From an uncultured Sulfuricurvum sp. (GTDB lineage Bacteria > Campylobacterota > Campylobacteria > Campylobacterales > Sulfurimonadaceae), in contig CAIMUF010000074.1 in the NCBI GenBank assembly GCA_903844635.1, forward strand, positions 124,001 through 188,000: a stretch of 64,000 bases of DNA, given 5' to 3'. The notes beneath the pieces were generated by a model, which searched no databases, had not been told where the DNA came from, and was given only the letters and a program-made list of their open reading frames with translations. Both the position numbers and the translations under genes were made by a program. Positions 8,078 through 16,990 of the stretch are shown here, piece after piece. The first letter of the stretch is position 1, and each line of letters opens with the position of its first letter.

Positions 8078-11000
8078 TTAGATAAATTTTTCAAACACAA
8101 GACGTAATAAGTCTTTATTAACAATATTTTTAATCATCTCATGGACGTACAGCGCATCGTTCTTATCATTATCTACCGATGGATCGACCAGCATAATCAA
8201 AGAAGTGTCACTATTATTTTCACGAATTATATCAGAGAGTTCTTTTAGATTAAGACTCGCTAGCCCTTTATCAAATAATGCAACCTTATATCGTTTGTTT
8301 TGCACATTTGAGTAGAGTTCATCTACATTGTTTACACTTACATAGGTATAGCCCAAATCATCAAGGATACGGCTAAAGAGTTTCATTTCTAGTGGGCTTT
8401 GTTTAGCAATCAAAATATCAGCATCGTATGAAGATTCGTGTATAGTAGGTACTTCATCGAATTTTGATGTTTCTGGGATACTCTCAACTGCAAGAGTTTC
8501 ATCATTATGACTTTCAATCTCGACTTCCTCATTGACAGTTGAAGCAATCTCTAATTCATCATTCATCAGAGTATTTTCAACTAGTACCTCTTCGTCTAGA
8601 GGTTTGGTTTGAATTATATCTTCTCCACCGTTGCTCGCATTACTTTCATTGGTATTGTTATATCCGACAAGCTCATCAGCGGATTTAGGAATAATATTTA
8701 AATCAATAATTTTATGAGAAAGAAAATTATTGAGCAAAGAAATAATATCACTGCGAACCAATGGTTTGGTTGTGTATTCATCCATTCCTGCCGCCATAAA
8801 GCGCTCACGGTCACCTTTTAGTGCATTGGCAGTCAGTGCAACAATCGGAACATGGCGTTGGTCATAGTCCTCTTCGAAGTCCAAAATTTCTTGCGTTGCT
8901 TCCAAACCATCAAGTACAGGCATTTGAATATCCATGAAAATGAGATCGAATTCACCATTTTTACGTTTTTCAAACGCTTCAAGCCCATTGTTTGCAAGAG
9001 TTACGGTTAGTCCTAAATCTTCTAATGTACGTTTGATCAGTTTTTGATTAATAACATTGTCTTCTGCTACTAGAACATTGGCAGCAAAACGGGAATTCTT
9101 TTCATCAAACTTTTTACGTCGTGACGTTTTTTGTTTACGGGTATTGAATGCTTCTGCATCGTACGATTCCAATACGGCACGTATTTTTGAACTGTTTAAT
9201 GGCTCATAAAGAACTTTAAACAAATCAAGACCCATTGAATCGATTTTCTTCATGTAATACGATTTGGTAATTAGAACCGTTTGCTCATTGGCTGAAGCAA
9301 ATGAAATGAGACCATCATCATCCGTGAAATCGTTGTCAACAAAGAGAAGATCATAGTTTACTTGGCGTTCTAATATTCTTAACTCTTCAAGCTCAGTAAA
9401 TGTGGTGTAGCTTACACCAAGATAATCAAGATACTCTTTGAGATAGGTACTTTGCAGTTTTTTCTTTGTTTTGCTTTCATGAATTACTGCGTTGATATTG
9501 GAGAACGAACCTTTGACTGGTTCGTTCAGTGTTTCAATTTCATCAAATGATAGTACGAAGAAGAAGGTTGTTCCCTCTCCTGGTTGACTTTCAAGGTCGA
9601 GTTTTCCACCCATAAGCTCAACAAAACGACTGGAAATGGTAAGACCAAGACCTGTTCCTCCGTATTTGCGGGTAATGGACGTATCTGCTTGACCAAATGC
9701 TTCAAAAATACGAGATTTTTGCTCACTGGTGATACCGATACCACTGTCTTTGACTTGGAAACGAACGCGTGCACGATTAGGTTCTTCTGATTCGATACGG
9801 CGAACATCAACGTTAACTGAACCGCCACTATTGGTAAATTTGACCGCATTACTAAGAAGATTAATAATAACTTCTTTTATTTTGGTCGGGTCTCCTTTGA
9901 GCGGACGTTCAAGACTTGGGTCAATGAAACAACCAAGGTCAATGTGTTTTTCAGAAGCACGAACTGCATACACTTCAACAGCACTTTCAAACTCATCCAT
10001 AGGATTAAAGGCGATGTCTTCAATTTCAAGTTTATTACTTTCAATTTTAGAGAGGTCAAGGATATTATTGATAATTTCAAGAAGATTCTCAGAACTTTTT
10101 TCGATAATATCAATAAACTCTCGTTGTTCATCATGGAGTTCAGTATCTTTGAGAAGTTCCGTAAATCCGACGATACCATTAAGCGGTGTTCGAATTTCAT
10201 GAGACATATTTGCCAAGAACATTGATTTTGCTTCACTGGCTTCTTGTGCAAATTGTTTATCACCAAGTGTCTGTTCGATAATACGTTCTAAGAGGGCATA
10301 GGCTTGTGCTGTACCTGCTGAAGTATCAAGGTTGATGGACTTGCTCAGAGCATCCGCTTCATTATCATGTGTATCTTCGGCAACACGCTTAAGAACGGAT
10401 TCAAGATTTTTAATATTTTTTGCAATCTCATTAGAAAGCAAGTATCCTAATATGCCAAGTAAAACGGATACTAACCACACGGTAATCGTACTAATAAGGA
10501 GTTGAATAGCTTGAGTTTTAATCACACTTGCACGTGTATCCATGCTATCGAGCAGAATTTTTTCAGTTTCACTGATAGCATTGATTTTTTCAGAAAGCAT
10601 AGCAAACCAGATACCTGATTTTGTTTCATACGTTGCACCATCGCCTGTTCGCAAAATAACACCGCGCTCTGCAGTAATGTCTTGAAATAATTCAGTGTTA
10701 TCCTCGGTGAAAAGAGAAGTATTCAATGCGTCTCTTAAGGACTTATTGACAATAGAATCAAAATTTAATGCATCGGCTTTTGCAACAAAACTAAGCCATC
10801 GGTTGAGCTCTTCATCTTCTAATGCAGTTCCGCGTGAGAGAATATAGGTAATATAGTCACGCTCTAAACTGGTGTGCTCATTGGCACGCACTAAAGAAAG
10901 GTAGCTGTTCTCCATAGCGGAAACTTGGTCATCGAGTTGTAGAGCTGCTAGTGAGGAGAGCTCACCAATTAATGCTGTTTGTGATTTTCCATAGACATCA

Positions 11001-11398
11001 TCAAAAATTTCATTAAAATCAGCCGTTTGATTATCGACAGAAGGTTTTGACTGATGTCGTGCTTTTTCCAATGCAGCGATCATGGCGGTAGTTTTAGGTG
11101 AAGTATAGCTTGTATCAAAGGCTTTGATCTTTTGATCAACAATGGCACGTTGAGCTTTTAGAGAAGCTAGCGTTGTAGCGGATGCGTTACCCAAATACAT
11201 CACGGTCATACCGCGTTCGCGGGAAATATTATTAATTAAGTCATTAAGCTGTTTATTCTCTTCGAGGCGTGATTGAAGTGTTTGGGCCGATTGAAAGCTC
11301 AAGTATGATGTATAAACATAATAACTGGCAAGCGAAAACAAAATCAGAATCGGAAGGAGACTGATGAGGCGAAGTCGATTTTTAAGTCCTAAATTCAT
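8078..11398 (-). CDS. Hybrid sensor histidine kinase with NIT-like sensor and three receiver-like domains
   Basis: A 1106-residue membrane kinase. One TM segment (about 12-32), a periplasmic helical region with RERGMTVMYL resembling a nitrate/nitrite-sensing NIT domain, and a second TM (about 300-322) come first. They are followed by a HisKA H-box (NMSHEIRTP, phospho-His H400) and an HATPase with GTGLGL. Then come a receiver-like region lacking the acidic pair (about 640-755), a canonical receiver (about 785-905, VAEDN and FMDIQMP), an acidic Glu/Asp-rich linker and a second degenerate receiver at the C terminus (IAKQS where the acidic pair should be). It lies 11 bases downstream of the Hpt gene. 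The NIT assignment, and so the ligand, is a weak motif-level inference. Confidence 0.85.
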   Translation of the reverse strand: MNLGLKNRLRLISLLPILILFSLASYYVYTSYLSFQSAQTLQSRLEENKQLNDLINNISRERGMTVMYLGNASATTLASLKAQRAIVDQKIKAFDTSYTSPKTTAMIAALEKARHQSKPSVDNQTADFNEIFDDVYGKSQTALIGELSSLAALQLDDQVSAMENSYLSLVRANEHTSLERDYITYILSRGTALEDEELNRWLSFVAKADALNFDSIVNKSLRDALNTSLFTEDNTELFQDITAERGVILRTGDGATYETKSGIWFAMLSEKINAISETEKILLDSMDTRASVIKTQAIQLLISTITVWLVSVLLGILGYLLSNEIAKNIKNLESVLKRVAEDTHDNEADALSKSINLDTSAGTAQAYALLERIIEQTLGDKQFAQEASEAKSMFLANMSHEIRTPLNGIVGFTELLKDTELHDEQREFIDIIEKSSENLLEIINNILDLSKIESNKLEIEDIAFNPMDEFESAVEVYAVRASEKHIDLGCFIDPSLERPLKGDPTKIKEVIINLLSNAVKFTNSGGSVNVDVRRIESEEPNRARVRFQVKDSGIGITSEQKSRIFEAFGQADTSITRKYGGTGLGLTISSRFVELMGGKLDLESQPGEGTTFFFVLSFDEIETLNEPVKGSFSNINAVIHESKTKKKLQSTYLKEYLDYLGVSYTTFTELEELRILERQVNYDLLFVDNDFTDDDGLISFASANEQTVLITKSYYMKKIDSMGLDLFKVLYEPLNSSKIRAVLESYDAEAFNTRKQKTSRRKKFDEKNSRFAANVLVAEDNVINQKLIKRTLEDLGLTVTLANNGLEAFEKRKNGEFDLIFMDIQMPVLDGLEATQEILDFEEDYDQRHVPIVALTANALKGDRERFMAAGMDEYTTKPLVRSDIISLLNNFLSHKIIDLNIIPKSADELVGYNNTNESNASNGGEDIIQTKPLDEEVLVENTLMNDELEIASTVNEEVEIESHNDETLAVESIPETSKFDEVPTIHESSYDADILIAKQSPLEMKLFSRILDDLGYTYVSVNNVDELYSNVQNKRYKVALFDKGLASLNLKELSDIIRENNSDTSLIMLVDPSVDNDKNDALYVHEMIKNIVNKDLLRLVFEKFI

Positions 11399-11409
11399 GG
11401 TTGTTCCTC

Positions 11410-13065
11410 TTAAAGTTGATCGAGATAGTTGTTAAGTCGTGCAGAAGCTTTTTTAGCTTCTTGCGCATCGTTTGTTTTTGACAAAATTGCAAGCTCTTCA
11501 GAAATTTCACTCATACGAAGGTTATCACTAATTCCTTTGAGTTTAGCTGCACTATTTCTCCATGTATGGGTATCAAAAGCAATAATAGCTTGAGTGATTT
11601 GATTGCTGATGAGATTGGCATCCGTTTTATAATCAAAAAGCAACTCATCAAAAAAACTTTTTTCCATTCCTAATTCTCTTGCTGCACTTTGAGAATCGTA
11701 ATGAAATTGAGGTAGTTTTGCTACAGGATTTTCATTGATTTCTTCTTTTATTACCTGAATATCTGTTTCAGGTTCTGATTCAGCGGTGATATTTTCAAGA
11801 TCCAGTAAATCTTTTTTAAATATATTTTCTTTGGGAGGTGATGATTCGAGAAGTTCTTCAGGAGTGGCTATCTCATCTTCATGAACCATAAGTGATTCAT
11901 CATCGTATTGCTTAAGTCCAAAGGAGTAAATGTCTTCAACTGCTTCATTTGTAACAGCAGAAGGTTTTTCGTCTTGAAGAACCGGTGTATTAGCATCGCT
12001 TTGAAGATTCAACGGTTCACTTGTCATGTCCTCTTGAACAATTTCTTTTCCAGAGAGTTTTGAAATGATCTCAAAGTAATATTTGAGATTGGCTTCGATT
12101 TCTGCAAGCTCGGTTGATGCATTAATAATACTAAGTGTTTCAAATGCATCTTCGATTCGAAGATTAGCCGCTACCCCTTTGAGTTTGTGGGACAAAATAT
12201 GGAGGTTGTTAAAATCACTCTTCATGGCTGATTCAAAAAGATCCTCTTTGAAATCAAGCGACTGCTGAATAAAGTCGCCAATAAATTCTTCGATTAGGTC
12301 AACAGGTAACCCCAGTTCATTAGAAGCGACATGAGGATCATAGCTGTAATTATTTTCTACTTTGTGATGGGAAAGAAACTCTTTTTCACTAGGGCTGTAG
12401 CGTGTGCTTTTAGATTTGGCGGGCGATTTTGATATTGATTCTGGTCGTATTGGAATATCAAAGGAATCTTTAAATAAAGGCTTCTGAAAGCTCTCTTCCT
12501 CAGGTGACTTTTCAATGACAATATCTAAATCAGGATAAATATCATCAAGTTCATCAAAAGAAGAAAGGGGAACATCAGGAATATCGAAGACACTTGGTTC
12601 ACTGAGTTGAGTAGGTGTAATATGAGAGTAATCGGGTAAAGAGGATGGCTCACTTTCGTAGCGAGATTCATCTTTATGGGCAACAAACTCATTTTTGTGA
12701 GTTTTTAAAGCAATAATATGCGGTTTAACGTCTTCACCGCTGATGGCTTTAATTTGGGACATCTCAATGTTATAGCCATTTTGAGAAGGGTTTGCACAAA
12801 GATACATTTTACTAACAATAAGTTTACAGCTAAATACTCTTCCATTGGCGTGAACAATAGCGCTAGCAGCATCGGAGTCTGCATGTAGAAGAAAATTAAT
12901 CCAACCGAAATTTTTAAAATTATGAATGTATCCCGGTTCATTGGCAAACAAATCGGCAACGTCCGAGCAAACATTGAGAAGTTCATCCAATGAGGCATAG
13001 TTAAGGAGACGTAAGCCCTCCTCGTCAATACCGATAAACTCTTGTTTGTGATTGTATAGTAACAC
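11410..13065 (-). CDS. PAS-like protein with one intact and one degenerate Hpt domain
   Basis: A 551-residue cytosolic protein. Residues about 1-110 look PAS-like (YNHKQEFIGIDEEGLRLLNY). A low-complexity acidic middle separates two histidine phosphotransfer (Hpt) modules. The first, about 255-345, has LSHKLKGVAANLR with phosphoacceptor H293. The second, about 465-551, has the same surroundings (SAAKLKGISDNLR) but Ala at 507 where the His belongs, so it cannot carry phosphate. It lies between the PAS gene and the hybrid kinase with 11-base gaps on both sides. I infer that it shuttles phosphate between the kinase receiver and the downstream CheY-like protein. Confidence 0.8.
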   Translation of the reverse strand: MLLYNHKQEFIGIDEEGLRLLNYASLDELLNVCSDVADLFANEPGYIHNFKNFGWINFLLHADSDAASAIVHANGRVFSCKLIVSKMYLCANPSQNGYNIEMSQIKAISGEDVKPHIIALKTHKNEFVAHKDESRYESEPSSLPDYSHITPTQLSEPSVFDIPDVPLSSFDELDDIYPDLDIVIEKSPEEESFQKPLFKDSFDIPIRPESISKSPAKSKSTRYSPSEKEFLSHHKVENNYSYDPHVASNELGLPVDLIEEFIGDFIQQSLDFKEDLFESAMKSDFNNLHILSHKLKGVAANLRIEDAFETLSIINASTELAEIEANLKYYFEIISKLSGKEIVQEDMTSEPLNLQSDANTPVLQDEKPSAVTNEAVEDIYSFGLKQYDDESLMVHEDEIATPEELLESSPPKENIFKKDLLDLENITAESEPETDIQVIKEEINENPVAKLPQFHYDSQSAARELGMEKSFFDELLFDYKTDANLISNQITQAIIAFDTHTWRNSAAKLKGISDNLRMSEISEELAILSKTNDAQEAKKASARLNNYLDQL

Positions 13066-13076
13066 GTTTTCTCCCT

Positions 13077-13490
13077 TTAGCTTTCTTGCTCAATCATTTT
13101 TTTATAAATCTCGGCAGTTTCTTCAATATTTTTACGAGATGCAGGTTTTCGAGCGGCCATATATCCTTTGACAATACCATTGTTGTCATATATGGGAGAG
13201 ACTTCGGTGTCTACCCAATAAAATTTACCGTCTTTTCGTAGATTTTTGACTAAACCATGCCAAATCGTTCCGGATTGAATGGTTCTCCATACTTGAGCAA
13301 AAGCAGCTTTTGGCATGTCGGGATGACGAATGATATTGTGGGGTTGACCAATGAGTTCACTTGTAGCGTAACCGGATATTTCACAAAATCGACGATTAGC
13401 AAAAGTAATAACTCCATCTAAGTCCGTTTCACTGACGATGGCACGTCCTTCAAAAAAGTATTCTTCATCGACTGCAACGGGTCTTTCCAT
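13077..13490 (-). CDS. Aer-type PAS domain protein
   Basis: A 137-residue protein that is almost entirely one PAS domain: SETDLDGVITFANRRFCEISGY, then IIRHPDMP, then LRKDGKFYWVDTEVSPIYD. The HPDMP signature is typical of FAD-binding PAS domains of the Aer/CetB energy taxis group. There is no transmembrane or methyl-accepting part, as with CetB of Campylobacter, which works with a separate signalling protein. AAGGAG precedes the ATG. It is the first gene of the Hpt/kinase/receiver operon, so it probably feeds redox information into that relay; flavin binding is inferred from family. Confidence 0.8.
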   Translation of the reverse strand: MERPVAVDEEYFFEGRAIVSETDLDGVITFANRRFCEISGYATSELIGQPHNIIRHPDMPKAAFAQVWRTIQSGTIWHGLVKNLRKDGKFYWVDTEVSPIYDNNGIVKGYMAARKPASRKNIEETAEIYKKMIEQES

Positions 13491-13565
13491 AATTCATCTC
13501 CTTAGCTAAAAAAATACTGATAAATATAATTTAAAGAATATGGCATAAAGAAGGTAAAAGAGTTC

Positions 13566-15371
13566 TTAGTTTGTCTCTGATTGTGATAAATTTTGGATAA
13601 TTTTGGCATCTTTTGTTCCAATTAGTTCATTAAGGGTTTCAAAAGTACCATTTTTGATTGCTTCAAAAGTACCGTAATAGTCCAATAATTTAATAATTTT
13701 AGGGAGAGTTATCCCTTTTTGAGAGAGAAATTTTGATTCTTGATCCTGTTTTAGTTTGGTTTTTTTGTGAAAAGTGATGGCACTTCGGTGTGCTTCGTCA
13801 CGTAAAAGCTGTACGAATTGTAGGCGTTTATCGTAGGGTTCTAATGTGTATGTTTCGTTTTTTGTATGGATACTATCACGAGCAGACCCTTTGGCTCGAT
13901 GTGCTTTGGAATCTAATTTCTCTTTGCTGATAGCGATTACGTCCAAACTCGTTCCGGAAGATTGTAGTAAATCTATGGCAAGTGCACGCAAGGTCGTCCC
14001 GCCGTCAAGTACCCATAAATCAGGTGGTGGATTGGTAGAAAAACTCTCGATTCGGCGAGTGAGCATTTCACGCATTTGTCCGTATTCATCCCGTTCATGT
14101 AAATGGTATTGACGGTAAGAACTTTTTTCAAATACTCCCTCTTGATAGACAACCATTGCTCCTACGGTTGCAACACCTCCTAAATGAGAGTTATCGAAAG
14201 TTTCAATTCGATTGGGGAAATTTTGGAGGGAGAAGAGTTCTTTTAGTGATGCTAATACATCGGTATTGTTGGATTTATGTGTTTTGAGAAGCTCATGGGC
14301 ATTGGTGAGGGCGAGGGTGACAAGCTGTTTTTTGATCCCTTTTTGGGGCGCTTCCAGAAGGGCTTTTTTTTCAAATACAATGCTCAGATGATCTTCAATC
14401 CACCCTTTTTCTTCAAAAGAGTGTGCCGTTAAAATCGGAACAATAATTGGTGGTTTGACCGTTCCATAATAATTAACCAATGCACGCTCATATCCTTCAT
14501 CCAGAGAAAAATCTTCATGTGCCGTGAAAAAGTCATGCGAGCTGGAAGCTACTTTCCCATCGCGTATAAACATCCGTACGATACATCCGCGCTCTTTGAG
14601 CGTCGCAATGGCAAAAATATCATATGCTACATTTCGGGCGAGATCGATGCTCGACGTAACACAGCTTTTTTCGATGCGCTCACGTCTGTCACGCAACTGC
14701 ATTGCCTCTTCAAAACGAAGTTCTTCAGCATAAAATTCCATTTTTTCAGTAAGTTTCGGAAGGAGAAGATTTTTGTTTTGAATCCATGATATTGCGGTAT
14801 CTACCAGGTCTTTATAATAGTGAGCGTCAACCGGAAATTCACAAGGACCAAGGCATTGATGCATTTGATAAAAGAGACAGGCTTTTTTTCCTTTTAAGCA
14901 ACTTTTTTTTTGTACCAAAGGGAGTATCTCGTACAGTGAATCAAGAATATCGCGAGCACCCGTGGAAAATGGACCAAAATAGCGAACATTTTTACCGGTG
15001 ATAATCTTACGTGTAATGTCAAAACGAGGGTAGGTGTCATTTAAATCTACATAAATATAAGGGTAGGTTTTATCATCGCGTAAAAGAACATTGTACCGTG
15101 GGGCGAGTTGTTTGATAAGAGAGTTTTCAAGGATCAGAGCATCGTGCTCGTTTTCAACGACAATGTAGTGGAGAGATACGGTTTCGGAGAGCATTTTTTG
15201 GATGCGCAATGATAAGGTTGATTTGGGCTGGAGTGTTGGAGTAAGGTTAAAATAGCTTTTGACCCGTTTTGATAGGTCTTTTGCTTTGCCAATATAAAGA
15301 ATCCGCCCTTTTGGATCAAGGTACTGGTAAATTCCTGCATTGTGAGGAAGGGAACGTATTATGTCGATCAT
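13566..15371 (-). CDS. uvrC: UvrC, excinuclease ABC subunit C
   Basis: A 601-residue nucleotide excision repair nuclease, normal length for UvrC. The GIY-YIG domain for the 3' incision is at the N terminus (AGIYQYLD...ILYIGKAKDL). A UVR motif (EKMEFYAEELRFEEAMQLRDR) that contacts UvrB follows near residue 210, then the RNase H-like domain for 5' incision (FDNSHLGG, LWVLDGG). The C-terminal helix-hairpin-helix is short (KIIKLLDYYGTFEAIKNG). It starts at a divergent intergenic region shared with the lipoprotein/nadB pair. Confidence 0.97.
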   Translation of the reverse strand: MIDIIRSLPHNAGIYQYLDPKGRILYIGKAKDLSKRVKSYFNLTPTLQPKSTLSLRIQKMLSETVSLHYIVVENEHDALILENSLIKQLAPRYNVLLRDDKTYPYIYVDLNDTYPRFDITRKIITGKNVRYFGPFSTGARDILDSLYEILPLVQKKSCLKGKKACLFYQMHQCLGPCEFPVDAHYYKDLVDTAISWIQNKNLLLPKLTEKMEFYAEELRFEEAMQLRDRRERIEKSCVTSSIDLARNVAYDIFAIATLKERGCIVRMFIRDGKVASSSHDFFTAHEDFSLDEGYERALVNYYGTVKPPIIVPILTAHSFEEKGWIEDHLSIVFEKKALLEAPQKGIKKQLVTLALTNAHELLKTHKSNNTDVLASLKELFSLQNFPNRIETFDNSHLGGVATVGAMVVYQEGVFEKSSYRQYHLHERDEYGQMREMLTRRIESFSTNPPPDLWVLDGGTTLRALAIDLLQSSGTSLDVIAISKEKLDSKAHRAKGSARDSIHTKNETYTLEPYDKRLQFVQLLRDEAHRSAITFHKKTKLKQDQESKFLSQKGITLPKIIKLLDYYGTFEAIKNGTFETLNELIGTKDAKIIQNLSQSETN

Positions 15372-15447
15372 TCAAAACCACTTAATCAATAATTTATAGT
15401 AGCTATTATAACATCCCTCTATATGTTTTAATCTGCTTAGGAATTTA

Positions 15448-15558
15448 ATGAAAACGATACTCTTTTTTTTAGTCATACTTATTTTTAGCGGGTGCGGATA
15501 CAAAGCAGCTCCGTATTATGAAAAATCCTCTTCAGAAGGAAAAAGCGTTGCGTTATGA
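15448..15558 (+). CDS. 36-residue LptM-like lipoprotein
   Basis: A 36-codon gene, ATG 15448 to TGA 15556-15558. The product is a short lipoprotein signal (MKTILFFLVILIFSG) with C16 as the lipidated Cys, followed by GYKAAPYYEKSSSEG. The GCGYKxP pattern right after the lipobox is the hallmark of the YifL/LptM family, small outer membrane lipoproteins that assist LptD disulfide maturation in Enterobacteria. The last 41 bases overlap nadB in another frame. lptD is about 8.6 kb downstream, not adjacent. The lipoprotein reading is strong; the LptM role is inference. Confidence 0.65.
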   Translation: MKTILFFLVILIFSGCGYKAAPYYEKSSSEGKSVAL

Positions 15559-16990
15559 TGTTGTCATCATCGGTGCGGGTGTTGCGGGACTCTACGCAGC
15601 AATTGGACTTCCAAAGCATTTAAAAGTTCTCGTCCTTAGCAAGTCGCATCCGTGGGAATGTAATACTTATTATGCCCAAGGTGGTGTTACGACGGCGTAC
15701 AATGACGCAGATATACCTCTTCATGTCTCAGATACTCTTGAAGCAGGTGCTGGAATGTGTAGCCGTGATGCAGTACAGTTTATGAGTGAGCAATCTCAAA
15801 AAGTGATACATGATTTGATGCAGCGGGGATTTTTATTTGATACCGACACGCATGGAAACCTTCTCTATACCCAAGAAGCTGCCCATTCACGTAATCGTAT
15901 TTTACATGCAGGCGGGGATGCTACGGGACGTTATTTACATCTGTTTTTACTGCAGCAAAATCCTCATCCGATGCTCTCAAATGCAACGGTAACGGATTTG
16001 TTGATGGAAGACGATAAATGCTGCGGTGTGGAAGTATTCAGCGAGGGAAGTAGAAAACTCATTTATGCCAACAACGTCATTATTGCCAGTGGTGGGGTTG
16101 GATCGTTGTATGAGTATCATACGAACTCGCATGCGATCAGTGCAGACATCCATGGCATTTGTCTCGAAAAAGGGATTGCATTGGAATCCATGGAGATGAT
16201 GCAGTTTCATCCGACTGTTTTTGTTTCGGGATCGGGTGCTCGTAAGCTTTTACTAACCGAAGCGCTTCGAGGCGAAGGTGCGTGGATTGTGGATGAAAAC
16301 GGGTATCGCTTTTTGTTCGAATACGATGAGCGTGGCGAAATGGCACCACGAGATATAGTGAGTCGGGCAATATTTGATTACAAACAACGAACGTCCAGTC
16401 CAGTCTATATCTCATGCGCCCATTTCGATAAAGAGTATTTTCAAGGGCGTTTCCCAAATATTTATAAAGCATTGCAGGATTTGGGATATAACCTTCCCTC
16501 GGAACGTGTTCCTATTTCTCCAGCGTTTCATTATTCTATTGGGGGAATTAAGAGTGATTTAGAGGGGCGTGTTCCCAATACTAAAGGGCTGTATGTTATC
16601 GGCGAAGCGGCGTGTACTGGAGTGCATGGAGCCAATCGTCTTGCCAGTAATTCACTTCTCGAGGGACTTGTGTTCGGGAAACGTGTATCGGAAACGATCG
16701 TTGATTCACCGGCGACACCGTGTGTTGGAAAGTTTAGTCTTTCCACTATATCATTAGAGATGGATGAGGATAAAGAGAAAAAAGACAGATTGCGTCGTAT
16801 TATGTGGGATAAGGTATCGATTGTGCGGACGCAAGAAGGGTTGAATGAAGCGTTACGTGTAATTGAAGAGATGTTGAACTCTGAAGTTGGACGATTGTTG
16901 AAATTAAGACTGCTAAGCGCTCGCGCTATTGTTGAATCGGCACTTAAGAGAAATAAATCCATCGGCGTGCATTATATTACTTCTGCTTGA
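15518..16990 (+). CDS. nadB: L-aspartate oxidase NadB
   Basis: A 490-residue flavoprotein that oxidises L-aspartate to iminoaspartate, the first step of de novo NAD synthesis. The Rossmann FAD motif VVIIGAGVAGLYAA is at residues 14-27, and later motifs YAQGGV, HSRNRILHAGGDATGR and GLYVIGEAACTGVHGANRLASNS are diagnostic of NadB rather than SdhA/FrdA. It is shorter than the roughly 540-residue E. coli protein because the C-terminal domain is trimmed. The start at 15518 lies inside the small lipoprotein gene, suggesting coupled translation. The 3' end overlaps the convergent antiporter gene by 19 bases. Confidence 0.93.
   Translation: MKNPLQKEKALRYDVVIIGAGVAGLYAAIGLPKHLKVLVLSKSHPWECNTYYAQGGVTTAYNDADIPLHVSDTLEAGAGMCSRDAVQFMSEQSQKVIHDLMQRGFLFDTDTHGNLLYTQEAAHSRNRILHAGGDATGRYLHLFLLQQNPHPMLSNATVTDLLMEDDKCCGVEVFSEGSRKLIYANNVIIASGGVGSLYEYHTNSHAISADIHGICLEKGIALESMEMMQFHPTVFVSGSGARKLLLTEALRGEGAWIVDENGYRFLFEYDERGEMAPRDIVSRAIFDYKQRTSSPVYISCAHFDKEYFQGRFPNIYKALQDLGYNLPSERVPISPAFHYSIGGIKSDLEGRVPNTKGLYVIGEAACTGVHGANRLASNSLLEGLVFGKRVSETIVDSPATPCVGKFSLSTISLEMDEDKEKKDRLRRIMWDKVSIVRTQEGLNEALRVIEEMLNSEVGRLLKLRLLSARAIVESALKRNKSIGVHYITSA

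Noticed and set aside
9526-10266. Additional open frames on both strands within the hybrid kinase gene
   Set aside because: They are shadows of the conserved HisKA/HATPase coding sequence without start signals or domains.
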